Positions 61,183 through 64,000 of a stretch of 64,000 bases of DNA are shown here, in pieces. Origin of the DNA: Atherix ibis (lineage: Eukaryota > Arthropoda > Insecta > Diptera > Athericidae). The notes beneath the pieces were generated by a model, which was given only the letters and a program-made list of their open reading frames with translations, did not search any database and was not told the DNA's origin. The first letter of the stretch is position 1, and each line of letters opens with the position of its first letter. The stretch lies in NCBI GenBank assembly GCA_958298945.1, contig OY282606.1, positions 92,449,696 through 92,513,695 on the forward strand, in the 5' to 3' direction. A program made the translations under genes and the position numbers.

Positions 61183-62384
61183 ACCTTAAATCCGCTGTTT
61201 TTTTTGTAAAAAAAACATGTTTTTTTCATAGAAAGCAAAAGCAAATTTATTCAAAGTACTTACCTTCATAAGCTACACATTTTGCACATCTCTCGGGCAA
61301 TTTGTGGATACCACGCCAAACAAATTTTCCTTCTCTTTCGCGGCAAACCACTCATCAAGCCATTTTCGGACGTCTTCGTAAGAATCGAATGCTGCTCAGC
61401 GAGCGCGTGGCCCAACGACGAAAACAGGTGGTAGTCGGAAGGGTCCAGGTCTGGTGAATAAGCTGGGTGGGGTAGCACCTCCCAGTTGCGTGTCTCCAAG
61501 TAGTTTCGGACCATTTTTGACGTGTGCGATGGTGCGTTGTCGTGGAGGAAAATCAGCTTGTCATTTCTTTGTTGATAATCCGTCCTTTTTCCACGCAGAG
61601 TACGGTGCAATTTGATCAGTTGTTTTGACAATTTCACCAGGTTTCAACATCTCATACTAGACGATACCCGGCTGATCGCACCAAACTTACAACATCGTCT
61701 TCCGTTCGAAGCGATTTAGTCTTGATGAAGATCTTCATGGTTGACCGAGATCAACCCACGATTTTTTACGTTTAGGATTCTCGAAATATATCCACTTTTC
61801 ATCGCCCGTCACAATCTGATGCAGGAACGACTTATTCGTTGCTGGCGAGGAAGATTTCGCATATGTTTTGGCGTCGCTCCATCTGCCTAGCGGCACCCAT
61901 TTTCCGATCTTTTCAATCTTCCGAATGGTACGGAGACGCATGAAAATGGCTAATTGAGTAACACCCAATTACTCCGCGTGCATTTTCTGTGATTGGGTAT
62001 CGTCTTCGTCCAAAAGAGCCTCCAATTAATGGTCCTCAACCTTCCTAGGCCAAATTTTTACCCGTCTTGTCCCACAATTCAAAATTGCCATCTTTGAACC
62101 GACGAAACCAATCTCGGCACGTTGTTTCCGATAAAGCACTATCACCGTAGGCCTCCATAAGCATTCGATGCGATTCGGCAGCCGATTTCTTCAAATTGAA
62201 GTAGAAAAGCTTCTTTTTCTAGCACAAAACTAGACATGATTACCAAAGGAAAAATGTATGTTTTTATACGAAATTGCTGAAAATATATACTGATTAATGT
62301 TGACAGATGTCAAACTCATAAAAAAAGTATAGCTTCATACGCTCACTCACGCCATCTATAACCAAACAGCGGATTTAAGCTTAT
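61183..62384 (-). pseudogene. Mos1-like mariner, copy 2 (mauritiana subfamily)
   Basis: The ends carry CTTAAATCCGCTGTTT inverted, preceded by TATAA. The minus-strand gene begins near 62238 (a MSSFV-type start seen through ATGTCTAGTTTTGTGC) and is frameshifted. Readable parts are KSFLHQIVTGDEKWIYFENP (first Asp), KRKKSWVDLGQP, YEMLKPGE, then a short deletion, KLIFLHDNAPSHTSKMVRNY (second Asp) and WEVLPHPAYSPDLDPSDYHL (third Asp). The D-34-D spacing is normal here, unlike copy 1. Stops and indels elsewhere make it inactive. It shares with copy 1 the internal text TAAAAAAAGTAT...CGCCATCTATAACC at the 5' side. Confidence 0.9.
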
Positions 62385-62730
62385 ATACCTGGTATATATA
62401 TATAATATTAATAAGTATTAATTGGCAAAACTAAAAAAATATAAATAAACTAAAAACTTATTAAAATTAGAATTAAAAAATATACTTTTTATAATTATAA
62501 TCCAAACTGCAAATTGGATAAACTTTTTTTTTTTATTAAAATCTTTAATTAATTAAAATTGGAATTTTTCTTTATAAATATTACTTCTAAAGTAAAGTTA
62601 ATATAATAAAAATATCTTCTTACTTTCCATATACCATTCATAATGTTGATGCGTAGAAGAACGAATGCAGTAAAAGCTTATGAATCAATGGTTTTATAAC
62701 AAAATCTAGTAAAAATATTGTCCCTTTTTC

Positions 62731-62762
<32 letters not shown>

Positions 62763-63649
62763 CTCCCAACATAATTTTTCATTTTTCACTTATAATTCAT
62801 ATGCTTCAGGAATAAATGGTTGAAGAGGAATCGGAAATGGAGTAACGCATAAAATCAAGAAAATATTGTAGGAATTTGTGAGTATCCAAAATCTTCGTCC
62901 AAAGCAATTCTTTTCCGTATTCTGCCCATTTCGGTTTTGCCCATTTTGCAGAAGAAGGCTCAAATGTGCTATATTCTATAAAAGAAAAACAAAATTGGGG
63001 AGAAAATGTTCTTTTAAGTTTATGATTTTCCCGTCTGCCTGTGTTGTCCCCTATTACTTTCTGTTGTTGCCGCATACCCCAGCGAGAATAGAATTGGGGA
63101 CAACAACATTTAAATTGTTTATGCAAATTGATTTCGCATTCGAGCGTTAAACTTTATGACTTTCAGCTAACATGAAAAACTGCTGTCTCCATGGGAAATC
63201 CAAAGAAAATTACTCATAAATTTAAGAGAAGAATTATATACTGGAAAATGAATAATGGTCCTCCCGAGAAATTCGACTGTCAGATGTTACTGAAGAAATT
63301 CTCATTTATTTCGACAATTGACTGGACGACACATAAATGTCGCGAATCATCACATCATAAATGTAGTAATGCGTAAAAAATAAAAATTCCACTAAAAATA
63401 TGTCTTCATTATTCAAATCAAATTGAAGGGAAAACTGATTTAACATAACATAGATTATGGATAATCTAGACGATAGGATTTATTAGATTTTAAAATTTTT
63501 TTATATTCTTCAAATATATATTTTTACCTGTATTATTAGATTGAGATTTTTTCCGTGTATATATATTCTTAGTTGAAAAACATACTTTACCAATGTTATT
63601 TTTAAGTAGCATTTAATACTGACTACTTAAAAATAAAGTAAATACTTTA
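62385..63649. other. Unclassified stretch
   Basis: (TAA)n microsatellite at about 62735-62760. 62810-63180 is less AT-rich and is open on both strands (62806-63126 minus, 62878-63150 plus), but shows no family motif. It could be a fragment of an unknown element. Confidence 0.4.
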
Positions 63650-64000
63650 CGCAATTAATTAGGCTTCTGAAAAATCAAACAAAACTTTCAGTCTATAATA
63701 CAATTTTCGAACCAATCTGGACTTATGCTGTTAAATGTTGGGATTCTGCTAAGCATTCTAATTCTTCCCGAATTCTAGTCCTTCAATTCAAAATCTTTCA
63801 AAAAATTTATGAATGCTCAATTCTATATTCATAATAACGCTATTTATTATTACTTAAATATTACCATAGCTTCTCGCTATAAAAAGTTTTTTTCCGATAA
63901 TCTTTTTACAACAATCCTTTTATTAGAAACTTCCACATCTATTGTATTCCACATAATCACTCATTGGCGTTTAAAGAGAAACTAAGTAAGACATATCTTC
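63650..64000 (+). pseudogene. LINE remnant, C-terminal RT region, cut by window end
   Basis: LSVYNTIFEPIWTYAVKCWD, then SAKHSNSSRILVLQFKIFQK. This is the connection region after the RT palm of Jockey-type LINEs (usual form LKPIWTYGIQLWG-ASNSN). The nucleotides resemble 29575-29650 (CTATCTGGACTTACGGGCTA), so it is the fourth related LINE fragment. It continues past 64000. Confidence 0.75.

Overview
The window is AT-rich, intron-rich, transposon-laden nuclear DNA of an insect, most likely a higher fly (Diptera). The reasons are one Dpr-type immunoglobulin gene that reads like Drosophila dpr genes, several subfamilies of mariner (Mos1-like and Himar1-like among them), Jockey-type LINE remnants and a solo LTR. 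No bacterial operons, CRISPR arrays or recognisable tRNA/rRNA genes were seen.

The only host gene I can support is a dpr-family gene (defective proboscis extension response; two-Ig cell-surface protein) on the + strand. Five coding exons were placed by splice signals and matching phases: 8600-8745, 9978-10188, 15306-15417, 21289-21464 and 25711-25853. Together they give 261 codons from Ig1 to the C-terminal hydrophobic anchor signal. The signal-peptide exon is not visible and probably lies upstream of the window.

Layout: 1-1270 is a 129-bp tandem repeat. 4294-6188 is a solo LTR split by a 5'-truncated LINE flanked by a 14-base target duplication. 6229-6741 is a deleted DDE element. 8600-25853 is the dpr gene, whose introns hold an irritans-type mariner, a LINE remnant, a second DDE element, a nearly full-length mariner with two lost catalytic residues, and a third DDE remnant that has been tandemly duplicated. 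25854-28890 is AT-rich, with a fresh 108-bp tandem duplication. 28900-29880 and 41550-42250 are related LINE remnants, and 63650-64000 begins another. 30330-34910 holds two AT-rich repeat fields in opposite orientation plus strong hairpins. 37419-38669 and 61183-62384 are two Mos1-like mariner copies. 43727-44202 is the 5' half of a Himar1-like mariner. 50799-51295 is a minisatellite. 54310-55420 and 57256-58162 are two more decayed mariners, and 55932-56174 is an inverted copy of the solo LTR.

Nothing here is a convincing new biological system. The most instructive items are the nested LTR/LINE, the opposed AT-rich repeats with a 37-bp-arm hairpin, the 129-bp satellite whose unit equals 43 codons, and the number of independent Tc1/mariner-type lineages in 64 kb.
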